Shown one piece after another: positions 53,413 to 61,772 of a stretch of DNA of 64,000 bases (positions are counted from its first letter, which is position 1; the number at the start of each line of letters is the position of its first letter). The stretch is from the NCBI RefSeq assembly GCF_001421355.1, contig NZ_LMKC01000002.1, positions 555,720 to 619,719 of the forward strand, read 5' to 3'. Origin of the DNA: Sphingomonas sp. Leaf9. GTDB lineage: Bacteria > Pseudomonadota > Alphaproteobacteria > Sphingomonadales > Sphingomonadaceae. Position numbers and translations under genes: made by a program. The notes beneath the pieces were generated by a model. That model made no database searches and had not been told where the DNA came from. It saw only the letters and a program-made list of their open reading frames with translations.

Positions 53413-55239
53413 ATGTTGTTCCGCTCCCGCGCCGCCGATCCCGCCCTGCTCCGCGATACGGAGGGCTATCTGCCGCTCGCCCGCTATGGCGCGCTGGGCG
53501 ACGGGCGGGCGGTGGTGTTGTCGGGGGCGGACGGGTCGATCGACTGGTGGTGCGTGCCGAACATGGATTCGCCCGCGCTGTTCGACCGGCTGCTCGACGG
53601 GACGCTGGGCGGTTATTTCGCGATCACTCCGGTGGAGGCGTTCACCAGCGAGCAGCGCTACCGCGACGACAGCAACGTGCTGGAGACGATCTTCACCACC
53701 GCGAAGGGCCGCGCGAAGCTGACCGAAAGCCTCAACAGCGGCACGGCGGGGCGGTTGCCCTGGGCCGAACTGGCGCGGCGGGTCGAGGGGCTGGACGGGC
53801 ATGTCGCCTTTGCCGTCACGCTGCGCTTCGGGCGGCGGGCGGATACGGTCAGCCCCTATTTCGCGCGTGCCGGAGGCCATGACGTGTTCCATGTCGGTGC
53901 GGTGCTGGGGCTGGTCCGGTGCAGCGACACGGTGATGATCGACCGGCAGGGCGATGACGGCATCGACGGGCGGATCGCCGTTGCACAGGGCGAGCGGGCG
54001 ACGATCGCCATCGTCGCGGGTGCCGACGAGCCGCTGGTGGTGCCGCCGATCGAGGCGATCGACGCGCGGATCGACCTGTCCGACAAGGAATGGCGCGACT
54101 GGACGCAGGCGCTCGACTGGTCGGGGCAGTTGCACTGCGACGGGGCGCGGCGGGCACTGGCGATCCGCAGCGCATTGGCGCTCAAGCTGCTGCTCTATTC
54201 GCCGACCGGGGCGATCGTCGCCGCCGCCACGACCTCGCTGCCCGAGAAGATCGGGGGCCGCAAGAATTGGGACTATCGTTATGCCTGGATCCGCGACGCG
54301 GGCTACACGATCAAGGCGTTCCTGCGGATCGGCGCCCATGCCGAGGCGAAGGCGGGGTTCACCTGGCTGCTGAAGCGGCTGGGGCAGGGGGTGCCGAAGG
54401 TCTGCTACACGCTGGGCGGCGATCCGGTGTCGGAGGTGCGCGAGATCGACATTCCCGGCTATCGCGGGTCAAAGCCGGTGGTGACCGGCAATCTGGCGAC
54501 GGACCAGCATCAGCACGGCATTTACGGCGATATCTTTGAGACCGCCGAGCGGTTCGTGGCGTGCGGCAACATCCTTGATGGTGAGAGTGCCGCAACCCTG
54601 TCGCATCTAGCCGATTTGTGCGCCGATCGCTGGCGACAAAAGGACGCCGGCATCTGGGAACTGGAGGAGGTGCAGCATTACACCATGTCCAAGATTAGTT
54701 GCTGGCAGGCGCTGCAACGTGCGGTCGAACTGGCCGATGCCGGGCAGATTCCGACGACCTGCCGCGACCGCTGGGCACGCGAGCGCGACCGGATCATGGA
54801 CTGGATCGGCGAACATTGCTGGGACGAGCGGCGCGGGGCGTATCTCTGCTATCCCGGTGCCAAGGGGCTGGATGCGTCGCTGGCGCTGGCAGTGCGATTC
54901 CGCTTCGACGGGCAGGATCGGCTGGCGCGGACGCTGGACGCGATCGAGCGCGAGCTTGGCGCGGGCGCGTTCCATTATCGCTACACTGGCATGGAGCGCG
55001 AGGAAGGGTGTTTCCTCGCCTGCACCTTCTGGATGGTCGAGGCGCGGGCGATATTGGGGCAGCATGACCGGGCCGAGGCGGCGTTGGCGGCGGCGATGGA
55101 CGCGCTGGCGCACGGCACCGGAATCCTGCCGGAGATGATCGATCCGCAGACCGGGGAGTATCTTGGCAATCTCCCGCAGGGGTTGAGCCATCTGGCACTG
55201 ATCCAGGCGATCGCGACCCTGGGCGGGGCCGAGCTGTAG
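53413..55239 (+). CDS. GH15 glycoside hydrolase (glucoamylase/trehalase-like)
   Basis: 608 residues. The N-terminal trehalase-like domain has GDGRAVVLSGADGSIDWWC; the (alpha/alpha)6 catalytic domain has KNWDYRYAWIRDAGYTIKAF near 284 and GMEREEGCFLACTFWMVEA near 528, which carry the two catalytic Glu/Asp regions of GH15. No signal peptide, so cytoplasmic. Substrate could be trehalose, dextrin or a disaccharide. The ATG at 53413 starts MLFRSRAADPAL; longer frames run into the divergent gene. Confidence 0.88.
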   Translation: MLFRSRAADPALLRDTEGYLPLARYGALGDGRAVVLSGADGSIDWWCVPNMDSPALFDRLLDGTLGGYFAITPVEAFTSEQRYRDDSNVLETIFTTAKGRAKLTESLNSGTAGRLPWAELARRVEGLDGHVAFAVTLRFGRRADTVSPYFARAGGHDVFHVGAVLGLVRCSDTVMIDRQGDDGIDGRIAVAQGERATIAIVAGADEPLVVPPIEAIDARIDLSDKEWRDWTQALDWSGQLHCDGARRALAIRSALALKLLLYSPTGAIVAAATTSLPEKIGGRKNWDYRYAWIRDAGYTIKAFLRIGAHAEAKAGFTWLLKRLGQGVPKVCYTLGGDPVSEVREIDIPGYRGSKPVVTGNLATDQHQHGIYGDIFETAERFVACGNILDGESAATLSHLADLCADRWRQKDAGIWELEEVQHYTMSKISCWQALQRAVELADAGQIPTTCRDRWARERDRIMDWIGEHCWDERRGAYLCYPGAKGLDASLALAVRFRFDGQDRLARTLDAIERELGAGAFHYRYTGMEREEGCFLACTFWMVEARAILGQHDRAEAALAAAMDALAHGTGILPEMIDPQTGEYLGNLPQGLSHLALIQAIATLGGAEL

Positions 55240-55327
55240 GGATGACGGCGAAGTGGCTGGACCACCTTCGGGCAGGGAACCGCTTGGGCTTTCAATAGCT
55301 TGATCCGCTTCCTTACAGGAGAGAGCC

Positions 55328-56131
55328 ATGGATTACGGACTGGGCGGCGCGCTGGCGCTGGTGACGGGCGCGGATGGCGGCATGGGGCGCGAGGTGGCGC
55401 GGATGCTGTTGCAGGAGGGCGCGAAGGTCGCGATCAGCGACAGGGATGCGGAGTCTCTGGAACAGGTGCGCGCCGAACTGGCCGAATATGGTGATGTGGT
55501 GGCGATTGCCGCCGATGTGACCGACCTGTCGAGCGTGAAGGCGATGTTCGAACAGGTGCGCGGCAAATTGGGCGATCCGACAATCCTGGTCCACACTGCG
55601 GGCGTGACCGGGGCGACTGGTGATTTTCTGGAGGTGGACGATGCCGGATGGCAGTCGACGCTCGACATCAACCTGATGGGCGCGGTGCGGGTGACGCGCG
55701 AGGCGATCCCGGCGATGCGCAAGGGTGGCGGCGGCCGGATCGTGCTGATCGCATCCGAGGACGCGGTGCAGCCTTATGTCGATGAACTGGCATATTGCGC
55801 GTCGAAGGCCGGGGTGCTGAATTTGGCCAAGGGGCTGTCGAAGGCCTATGGCTGCGACAATGTGCTGGTGAACAGCGTGTCACCCGCGTTCATCGCGACG
55901 CCGATGACCGATGCGATGATGGACAAGCGCGCCGAGGAACAGGGCACCGATCGCGACGGCGCGATCCAGAGTTTCCTGAAGGAAGAGCGCCCCGGCATGA
56001 CGCTGGGCCGGCGTGGCAAGGCCGAGGAAGTCGCGGCAGCGATCCTGTTCCTGGTGTCGAAGCCGGCGAGCTTCGTGAACGGCGCGAATTTGCGGGTGGA
56101 TTCGGGGTCGGTGATGACGATGGCGGGGTAG
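55328..56131 (+). CDS. Short-chain dehydrogenase/reductase
   Basis: 267 residues with the SDR marks TGADGGMG (cofactor), a catalytic Ser in IASED, and YCASK (Tyr-x3-Lys). Asp in AISDRDAE suggests NAD preference. The C-terminal FVNGANLRVDSGSV is typical of FabG-like enzymes. CAGGAGAGAGCC precedes ATG 55328. Substrate unknown. Confidence 0.92.
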   Translation: MDYGLGGALALVTGADGGMGREVARMLLQEGAKVAISDRDAESLEQVRAELAEYGDVVAIAADVTDLSSVKAMFEQVRGKLGDPTILVHTAGVTGATGDFLEVDDAGWQSTLDINLMGAVRVTREAIPAMRKGGGGRIVLIASEDAVQPYVDELAYCASKAGVLNLAKGLSKAYGCDNVLVNSVSPAFIATPMTDAMMDKRAEEQGTDRDGAIQSFLKEERPGMTLGRRGKAEEVAAAILFLVSKPASFVNGANLRVDSGSVMTMAG

Positions 56132-56150
56132 GATTCCCGCCATGCGGTCT

Positions 56151-56232
56151 GCGTATTCCCGCGCAGGCGGGAATCCAGGGTTACGGGCGTCGGCGTTCGT
56201 GGCTCTGGACCCCCGCCTGCGCGGGGGTACGG
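56151..56232. repeat. Inverted doublet of ccgcgcaggcgg palindromes
   Basis: gcgtattcccgcgcaggcgg (running on to gaatccagg) and, 54 nt on centre to centre, ctggacccccgcctgcgcgg (running on to gggtacg). The first copy has lost two stem pairs but kept them complementary (ttccc/gggaa), a compensatory change. Confidence 0.8.
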
Positions 56233-56264
56233 TAGGTTTGTTGGGCGGGCCGCTCCCCCCTACA

Positions 56265-56348
56265 CGTCACCCCGGACTTGATCCGGGGTCCCGCTTTCCT
56301 TAGAACGTAGAAAAAGAAGCGGGACCCCGGGTCAAGCCCGGGGTGACG
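56265..56348. repeat. Inverted pair of REP-like palindromes
   Basis: cgtcaccccggacttgatcc (continuing ggggtcccgcttt), about 20 nt, then gaagcgggaccccgggtcaa (continuing gcccggggtgacg). It follows the palindrome doublet directly, so the SDR and carbonic anhydrase ends are separated by two repeat families in a row. Confidence 0.78.
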
Positions 56349-56366
56349 TTTGCAGTAGGGGTAGGG

Positions 56367-57002
56367 TTAGACCAGCACCTTCTCCGGCTTCGCCACTTCC
56401 TCCAGCGGCGTCGTCGCGTCGATTTCCATCAACGGTTTCAGCAGCCCGTCGCGCAGGTCGTAGACCCAGCCATGGAGCTCCAGCGGCTGGCCGGCAGCAA
56501 ACGCCCGCTGCACGATGTCGGTACGCGCCAGCTGGACCAGCTGGTCATGCACGTTCAGTTCGACCAGGCGGTTCGCGCGCTGATCCTCGGGCAGGGCGTC
56601 CAGTTCGTCGCGGTGGTTGTCGACGACGGTGCGCGCATTGGCGAGCCAGTCATGGACATGGCCATCGACCCCGCCCTGCAACGCCGCCTGGATGCCGCCA
56701 CAGGCATAATGGCCGCACAGGATGATGTGGCCGACCTTCAGCACTTCGACCGCGAACTGCACGACCGACATCAGGTTCTGGTCGTTCGGATCGACCAGAT
56801 TGGCGATGTTGCGGTGGATGAACATGCCGCCCGGTTCGGTATTGGTCAGCTGGTCCGGCGCGACGCGGCTGTCGGAACAGCCGATCCACAGGAATTCGGG
56901 CTGCTGGCCGGCGGTCTGCCGCGCGAAATAGTCGGGATTGTCCTCCAGCCGCTCGGCGGCCCATGCCTTGTTGGCGAGGAGCAGGTGCTTGTATTCCCTC
57001 AT
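56367..57002 (-). CDS. Beta-class carbonic anhydrase
   Basis: Interconverts CO2 and bicarbonate. 211 residues with zinc ligands Cys42, His98 and Cys101 (GCSDSR; HYACGG) and the Asp44-Arg46 dyad. No signal peptide: cytoplasmic. Its ATG overlaps the SulP stop (ATGA), so carrier and enzyme are made together. It resembles the E. coli Can type. Confidence 0.95.
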   Translation of the reverse strand: MREYKHLLLANKAWAAERLEDNPDYFARQTAGQQPEFLWIGCSDSRVAPDQLTNTEPGGMFIHRNIANLVDPNDQNLMSVVQFAVEVLKVGHIILCGHYACGGIQAALQGGVDGHVHDWLANARTVVDNHRDELDALPEDQRANRLVELNVHDQLVQLARTDIVQRAFAAGQPLELHGWVYDLRDGLLKPLMEIDATTPLEEVAKPEKVLV

Positions 57003-58591
57003 GCGTAGGCGACCTCCTTGCGCGGCGCCTTGATCTGCGGGGCGGTGCGGTCGGCGATGTCGCCGCGGACCAGCACGTTGATGCCGCGATATTGCGCGTT
57101 CTTGATGAAGCCGTTGATGATGTCGATATTATCCAGGTCGACATAGCTGGTGGCCGACAGGTCGATCACCACGGTGCAGTCGTCCGGCACCTTTTCCAGC
57201 TCGCGGGTCAGCTCGACCTTGTGGATGAAATACAGGTTGCGCTTGGCGCGGACCATGCAGCTGGCGCCTGGGCCTTCGCCGTCCTGCACGAACGTCACTG
57301 CCGGGCGGAAATTGCGGGCGATGACGAACACGAACCCGACGACCAGCCCGACGACGATGCCCTTGAGCAGATCGGTGAACAGGATCGCGGCGATGGTGAC
57401 GACGAACGGCACGAACTGGGTCATGCCCTGCTTCCACCGCTTGGTGAACAATTCGGGCTTGGTCAGCTTGTAGCCGGTCTGGATCAGCACCGCGGCCAGC
57501 GCCGACAGCGGGATCAGGTTGAGCAGGAACGGGATCAGCAGCACGCTGAGCAGCAGCCAGGTGCCGTGCAGGATCGTCGACATCTTCGACGCGGCGTTCG
57601 AATCGACGTTGGCCGACGACCGCACGATGACCGACGTGACCGGCAGGCCGCCGATCAGCCCGGAGATGATGTTGCCGCCGCCCTGCGCCAGCAGCTCGTG
57701 ATTCTTGTTGGTCACCCGGCGCTTGGGATCGAGTTCATCGACCGCCTTCACCGACAGCAGCGATTCGAGGCTGGCGACGATGGTGAGGGTCACCGCCACG
57801 GTCCACACGGTCGCATTGCCGATCTGGCCGAAGTCGGGAAGGCTGAACAGCTTCACAAAGCCTCCCAGGCCATCGGCGATCGGCACGCTGACCAGATGGG
57901 TCGGCTTTACCTGGATCGACGGGGCGATCGCGCCGAACAGCGCGTTCATCGCGACCGATCCGGCAACGACGACCAGCGGGCCGGGGACGAAGCGCAAGGG
58001 GCCGTCCTTGGGCTTGTTCTTGTCCCACCAGAACAGGAACGCGATGCTGATCGCCGCAATGATCGCCGCCCCCCACACGACCTGTTCGCGCAGCACGAAC
58101 AGGATGGTGTTGAAGGTGTTGAGGCCATCGCCCTGATTGAACTGGAAATCGCCCGCCGGATCGCCGTCATAACCGATGGCGTGCGGCACCTGCTTCAGGA
58201 TCAGGATCAGGCCGATCGCCGCCAGCATGCCGGTGATGACCGACGAGGGCACGAATTCGCCCAGCACGCCCGAGCGCGAGAACGACAGCAGGATCTGCAT
58301 GCAGCCCGCGAGGAATACGGCGAGCAGGAACGCCTCGAAGCTCGGCAGCTTGGTGATCGCGTCGAGCACGATCACGGTCAGGCCGGCGGCAGGGCCGCTG
58401 ACCGACAGTGGTGATTTGCTCAAGGAACCGACGACGATGCCGCCGACGATCCCGGCGATCAGCCCGGAAAAAAGCGGGGCGCCCGATGCCAGCGCGACGC
58501 CGAGGCACAGCGGCAGGGCGACCAGCGCGACCACGATCGAGGCGGGAAGATCCTGTCGTAGATTGGCGATCAGGGAAGGTTGCGACGACAT
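56999..58591 (-). CDS. SulP-family anion transporter (probable bicarbonate carrier)
   Basis: Inner-membrane protein of 530 residues: about 12-14 helices (LPASIVVALVALPLCLGVAL first), the SulP core motif GNATVW and SLESLLSVKAVDELDPKRRV, then a C-terminal STAS-like domain (VVIDLSATSYVDLDNIDII). SulP proteins move sulfate, bicarbonate or other anions. Being sandwiched between two carbonic anhydrases argues for bicarbonate. ATG 58591 has AAAGG upstream; longer frames are not conserved. Confidence 0.92.
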   Translation of the reverse strand: MSSQPSLIANLRQDLPASIVVALVALPLCLGVALASGAPLFSGLIAGIVGGIVVGSLSKSPLSVSGPAAGLTVIVLDAITKLPSFEAFLLAVFLAGCMQILLSFSRSGVLGEFVPSSVITGMLAAIGLILILKQVPHAIGYDGDPAGDFQFNQGDGLNTFNTILFVLREQVVWGAAIIAAISIAFLFWWDKNKPKDGPLRFVPGPLVVVAGSVAMNALFGAIAPSIQVKPTHLVSVPIADGLGGFVKLFSLPDFGQIGNATVWTVAVTLTIVASLESLLSVKAVDELDPKRRVTNKNHELLAQGGGNIISGLIGGLPVTSVIVRSSANVDSNAASKMSTILHGTWLLLSVLLIPFLLNLIPLSALAAVLIQTGYKLTKPELFTKRWKQGMTQFVPFVVTIAAILFTDLLKGIVVGLVVGFVFVIARNFRPAVTFVQDGEGPGASCMVRAKRNLYFIHKVELTRELEKVPDDCTVVIDLSATSYVDLDNIDIINGFIKNAQYRGINVLVRGDIADRTAPQIKAPRKEVAYA

Positions 58592-58712
58592 ACGGTCGAT
58601 AGCCTTTGAAAAGGGTGCGCCGGACGTGCTTGGGGGAAGCACGCCCGGCGCGGAACCCACGGTCGGCGAGACGGGGGAGGGAAGAATCGCCCCGCCAACC
58701 CGCAGGAACTGG

Positions 58713-59408
58713 TTATTCGGCGGCCTCGGCCGTCACGAAATCCGCGGCAAGGCGCTTGGCGGCGGGCAGCGCCACCGGCAGCGGACGATCCGAATTGATC
58801 GGCGCGAACCGGCCGGTCGTGCCGTCCAGCGCCAGGATGGTGCCGGCATGGATGTCGACGAACCAGCCGTGCAGCGTCAGCTCACCCTTGGCGATGCGCG
58901 ACGCGACCGCCGGATGGGTGCGCAGGTGCGAAATCTGGACCACGACGTTTTCCAGGCTGGCGGCACGCACCGCCGCGGCATCGTCGAGGTCAGGATAGCT
59001 GTTTTCGACCACCGAATGCGCGGCATGGCTATGGCGCAGCCACGCAGCGACGCTGGGCAGGCCGTCGAGGGTTTCCGGCTTCATCAGCGCGCCCATCGCG
59101 CCGCAGCCCGAATGGCCCGACACGATGATGTCGCTGACGCCGAGCACGGCGACGGCATATTCGACCGTCGAGGTCGTGCCGCCATTCTGCTGGGTGAAGG
59201 GGGGGACAATGTTACCGGCGTTGCGGATGACGAACACGTCGCCCGGCTTCGCCTGCAGGATATGTTCGGGGACGACGCGCGAATCCGAGCAGGAGATCAT
59301 CAGGACCTTCGGGCTTTGCCCGTCCGTCGCCAGCTTCGAATACAGGTCGGCATCGCTGCCGAACACATCCTTTTCAAAGCCGAATACCCGGCCGATCACG
59401 TCGTTCAT
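58713..59408 (-). CDS. Second beta-class carbonic anhydrase
   Basis: 231 residues with ligands Cys40, His99 and Cys102 (ISCSDSR; GHSGCGAM) and Asp42-Arg44. It is clearly diverged from the other anhydrase in this window (different HxxC context and length), so the pair is not a recent duplication. GGAGGGAAGAC precedes ATG 59408. It lies 121 nt upstream of the SulP gene on the same strand. Confidence 0.95.
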   Translation of the reverse strand: MNDVIGRVFGFEKDVFGSDADLYSKLATDGQSPKVLMISCSDSRVVPEHILQAKPGDVFVIRNAGNIVPPFTQQNGGTTSTVEYAVAVLGVSDIIVSGHSGCGAMGALMKPETLDGLPSVAAWLRHSHAAHSVVENSYPDLDDAAAVRAASLENVVVQISHLRTHPAVASRIAKGELTLHGWFVDIHAGTILALDGTTGRFAPINSDRPLPVALPAAKRLAADFVTAEAAE

Positions 59409-59507
59409 CGTCTTCCCTCCAAACCGTGACGGCGGCGCCAAGGCCACCGGTTCGTAGAAATGATATAAACGACGCAATCTTGCTGCGTTCGACGGCCGTG
59501 TAACGAA

Positions 59508-60845
59508 TTATTGCCGCGCTGCAAAAGGCGCGGGCAGTACGATCGCGGCGCACAACCCGCCGGCATCGCGGTTGCGCAGTTCCAGCCGGCCGCCCTCCGC
59601 CTCCACCGCGCGCTGCACGATCGACAGACCGAGACCGAAGCCCACTGTGTCGCGTTTGCGCGCGGTGTCGAGCCGGACGAACGGTTCGAGCACGTCGCCC
59701 AGCGATTCGTCGGGAATGCCGGGGCCGTCATCCTCGATCCGGATCACGGTCGCGCCCTGTTCGATGGCGAGGGTCAGGGTGGCGCCGCCGCCATAATGGA
59801 TCGCGTTCTCGACCAGATTGGTGACGGCGCGGCGAAAGCTGGAGCGGCGCACGGCACGTTCGAAATGGTCGGGCCCGACATAGGTCGCGGCATGGCCATG
59901 GTCGGCGGCATCGTCGACGATGCTGGCGCACAGCACCGCGATATCGACCAGCACCGCGCGCTCCGGCTCGCTTTCCCCACCCAGAAAGGCGAGGAGCGAG
60001 GTCACCATCGCCTCCATTTCGGCCAGGTCGTTCTGCACGGTATCGCGCAGGTCGCGGTCGGGGATGGCGTCGGTGCGCAGCCTGAGCCGGGCGAGCGGGG
60101 TGCGCAGGTCGTGGCCGACTGCGGCGAGCGCGCGGGTGCGTTCGTCGATCAGCCGGTGGATACGCGCCTGCAGCCCGTTGAACGCGACGACGAGGCGACG
60201 GACTTCGCTGGGGCCTGCTTCCTCGATCGTCGGCAGGGTCGATCCACCGCCCGGCCCAAAGCGATCGACCGCATCGGCCAGCTGGCGCATCGGCCGGAGC
60301 GTACGGCGGACCAGCAACCCGCCGACCACCATCAGCGCGATGGCCGGGATCAGCGCCAGCAGGATGCGCCCGATCGCGAGGTCGAAGGCGCGCAGCGGTT
60401 CGAGCGTGCGGAAGTACAGCCAGCTGCCATCCTCCAGCTGCAATGCGCCGCTGACCACCGATCGCCGCCCCTGACCGATCAGCGTCAGGTGCAGGCCGGT
60501 GGGGGCAAGGCTCGGCTCCCACGCGAGGATCTGCTGCTCCATCTCGCGCAGTTCGGTGCCGCTGGCGGGCAGTTCGGGCGCGGAGCTGCGCCATTGCACG
60601 GCATAGCGTTCGGTGGTCAGCTCGGTCGCCATGCCGGCGCGCTGGTCGACCGGGCGCTCCTCGACGATGCGCCTCGCGATGACGAGATGTTCGGCGAGGC
60701 GGCGGGCTTCGTCGTCGCGCACCGAAAACTGGCTGGCGCGTTCGTATAGCAGCACCGACACGCCGAATTCGAGGACGATCGTCAGCAGCAGGATCGCAAC
60801 GATCCGCCCGATCAGCCCGACCGGGAGCGCCCGGAACCGCTTCAA
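59508..60845 (-). CDS. Sensor histidine kinase (EnvZ-like layout)
   Basis: 445 residues: membrane helix at about 10-32, short periplasmic domain, second helix about 155-175, HAMP, acceptor His245 in AVGHDLRTPLARL, N box TNLVENAIHYGG, G1 DDGPGIP, G2 GFGLGLSIV. The only plausible start is TTG 60845, which overlaps the regulator stop (TTGA); no ATG or GTG lies before the first helix. The kinase ends 99 nt before the carbonic anhydrase gene on the same strand. Confidence 0.9.
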   Translation of the reverse strand: MKRFRALPVGLIGRIVAILLLTIVLEFGVSVLLYERASQFSVRDDEARRLAEHLVIARRIVEERPVDQRAGMATELTTERYAVQWRSSAPELPASGTELREMEQQILAWEPSLAPTGLHLTLIGQGRRSVVSGALQLEDGSWLYFRTLEPLRAFDLAIGRILLALIPAIALMVVGGLLVRRTLRPMRQLADAVDRFGPGGGSTLPTIEEAGPSEVRRLVVAFNGLQARIHRLIDERTRALAAVGHDLRTPLARLRLRTDAIPDRDLRDTVQNDLAEMEAMVTSLLAFLGGESEPERAVLVDIAVLCASIVDDAADHGHAATYVGPDHFERAVRRSSFRRAVTNLVENAIHYGGGATLTLAIEQGATVIRIEDDGPGIPDESLGDVLEPFVRLDTARKRDTVGFGLGLSIVQRAVEAEGGRLELRNRDAGGLCAAIVLPAPFAARQ

Positions 60846-61552
60846 CGGCGTTCGACCGGCACGTTCAGCATATAGCCGACGCCGCGCACGGTGACGATCG
60901 GCGGGGTGCCGCCGGCGGTCGACAGCTTGCGACGCAACCGGCTGATGAGCACGTCGATGCTGCGATCCGAACTGTCGCCCAGCCGCGTGCGCGACAATTC
61001 GATCAGCCGTTCGCGCGCGATCACCCGCTGCGCATGGTCGAGCAGCACGACCAGCAGGTCGAACTCGGCGCCGGTCAGGTCGACCTGCGCGCCGGTGGGC
61101 GAGGTCAGCTCGCGCCGGGGCACGTTCGCGGTCCACCCTTCGAAGCTGTAGATGCCCTCCTCGCGCTGCGCCGCCTGCGCGTTCAGCTCACCCCGGCGCA
61201 GCACGGCGCGGACACGGGCGATCAGCTCGCGCGTACCGAACGGCTTGGGCAGATAATCGTCGGCACCCAGTTCGAGGCCGATGACGCGGTCGACCTCGCT
61301 CCCCTTCGCCGACACGAAGATGATCGGCACCGCGCTGTTCTGACGAATCTGGCGGCACAGGTCGATGCCGCTGGTGCCCGGCAGCATGATGTCGAGCAGG
61401 ATCAGGTCGACCGGCCCCTGTTCCAGCGCCAGCCACATTTCAGGCGCGGCCGAACAGGTGCGGACGTGATAGCCGTTTTCCTGCAACGCGCGGGCAGTCA
61501 GCGTGCGCAGCGCGGGATCGTCCTCGACGACGATGATCGAAGGGGCGGTCAT
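60842..61552 (-). CDS. OmpR-family response regulator
   Basis: 236 residues: receiver with EDD at 10-12, Asp54 (LLDIMLPG) and Lys103 (LPKPF), then a winged helix ending VRGVGYML. Pairs with the kinase by overlap. Its location upstream of the carbonic anhydrase/SulP genes on the same strand suggests it may control them, perhaps in response to pH, osmolarity or CO2. Confidence 0.94.
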   Translation of the reverse strand: MTAPSIIVVEDDPALRTLTARALQENGYHVRTCSAAPEMWLALEQGPVDLILLDIMLPGTSGIDLCRQIRQNSAVPIIFVSAKGSEVDRVIGLELGADDYLPKPFGTRELIARVRAVLRRGELNAQAAQREEGIYSFEGWTANVPRRELTSPTGAQVDLTGAEFDLLVVLLDHAQRVIARERLIELSRTRLGDSSDRSIDVLISRLRRKLSTAGGTPPIVTVRGVGYMLNVPVERR

Positions 61553-61616
61553 GGGGTCAGGCTCTCCATCACATTCTTCTGGGGCATCGAACACGTTGTG
61601 TCCGACAGGCCCGGTT

Positions 61617-61713
61617 CGTCATTCCCGCGCAGGCGGGAATCCATATGCGCGACCGCTTCGGCTCTTTCCGCGATCGTTGCGTCTATGGATCCCCGCCTGC
61701 GCGGGGATGACGA
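61617..61713. repeat. Inverted doublet of ccgcgcaggcgg palindromes
   Basis: cgtcattcccgcgcaggcgg (continuing gaatccat) and, 68 nt on, atggatccccgcctgcgcgg (continuing ggatgacg). Flanks are complementary too (cgtcat/atgacg, atccat/atggat), so the whole 97 nt can fold as one branched hairpin. It lies between the M14 peptidase stop and the response regulator start on the same strand. Confidence 0.82.
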
Positions 61714-61772
61714 TGGTCGGCGCACAGGGTTCGTTCAATTTGGCCGGAATGTCCACCGCACCCGGCATCCGG

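Noticed and set aside
59508..61136. Longer histidine kinase starting near 61136
   Set aside because: The added part is the response regulator read in another frame; the regulator motifs are clear in its own frame.
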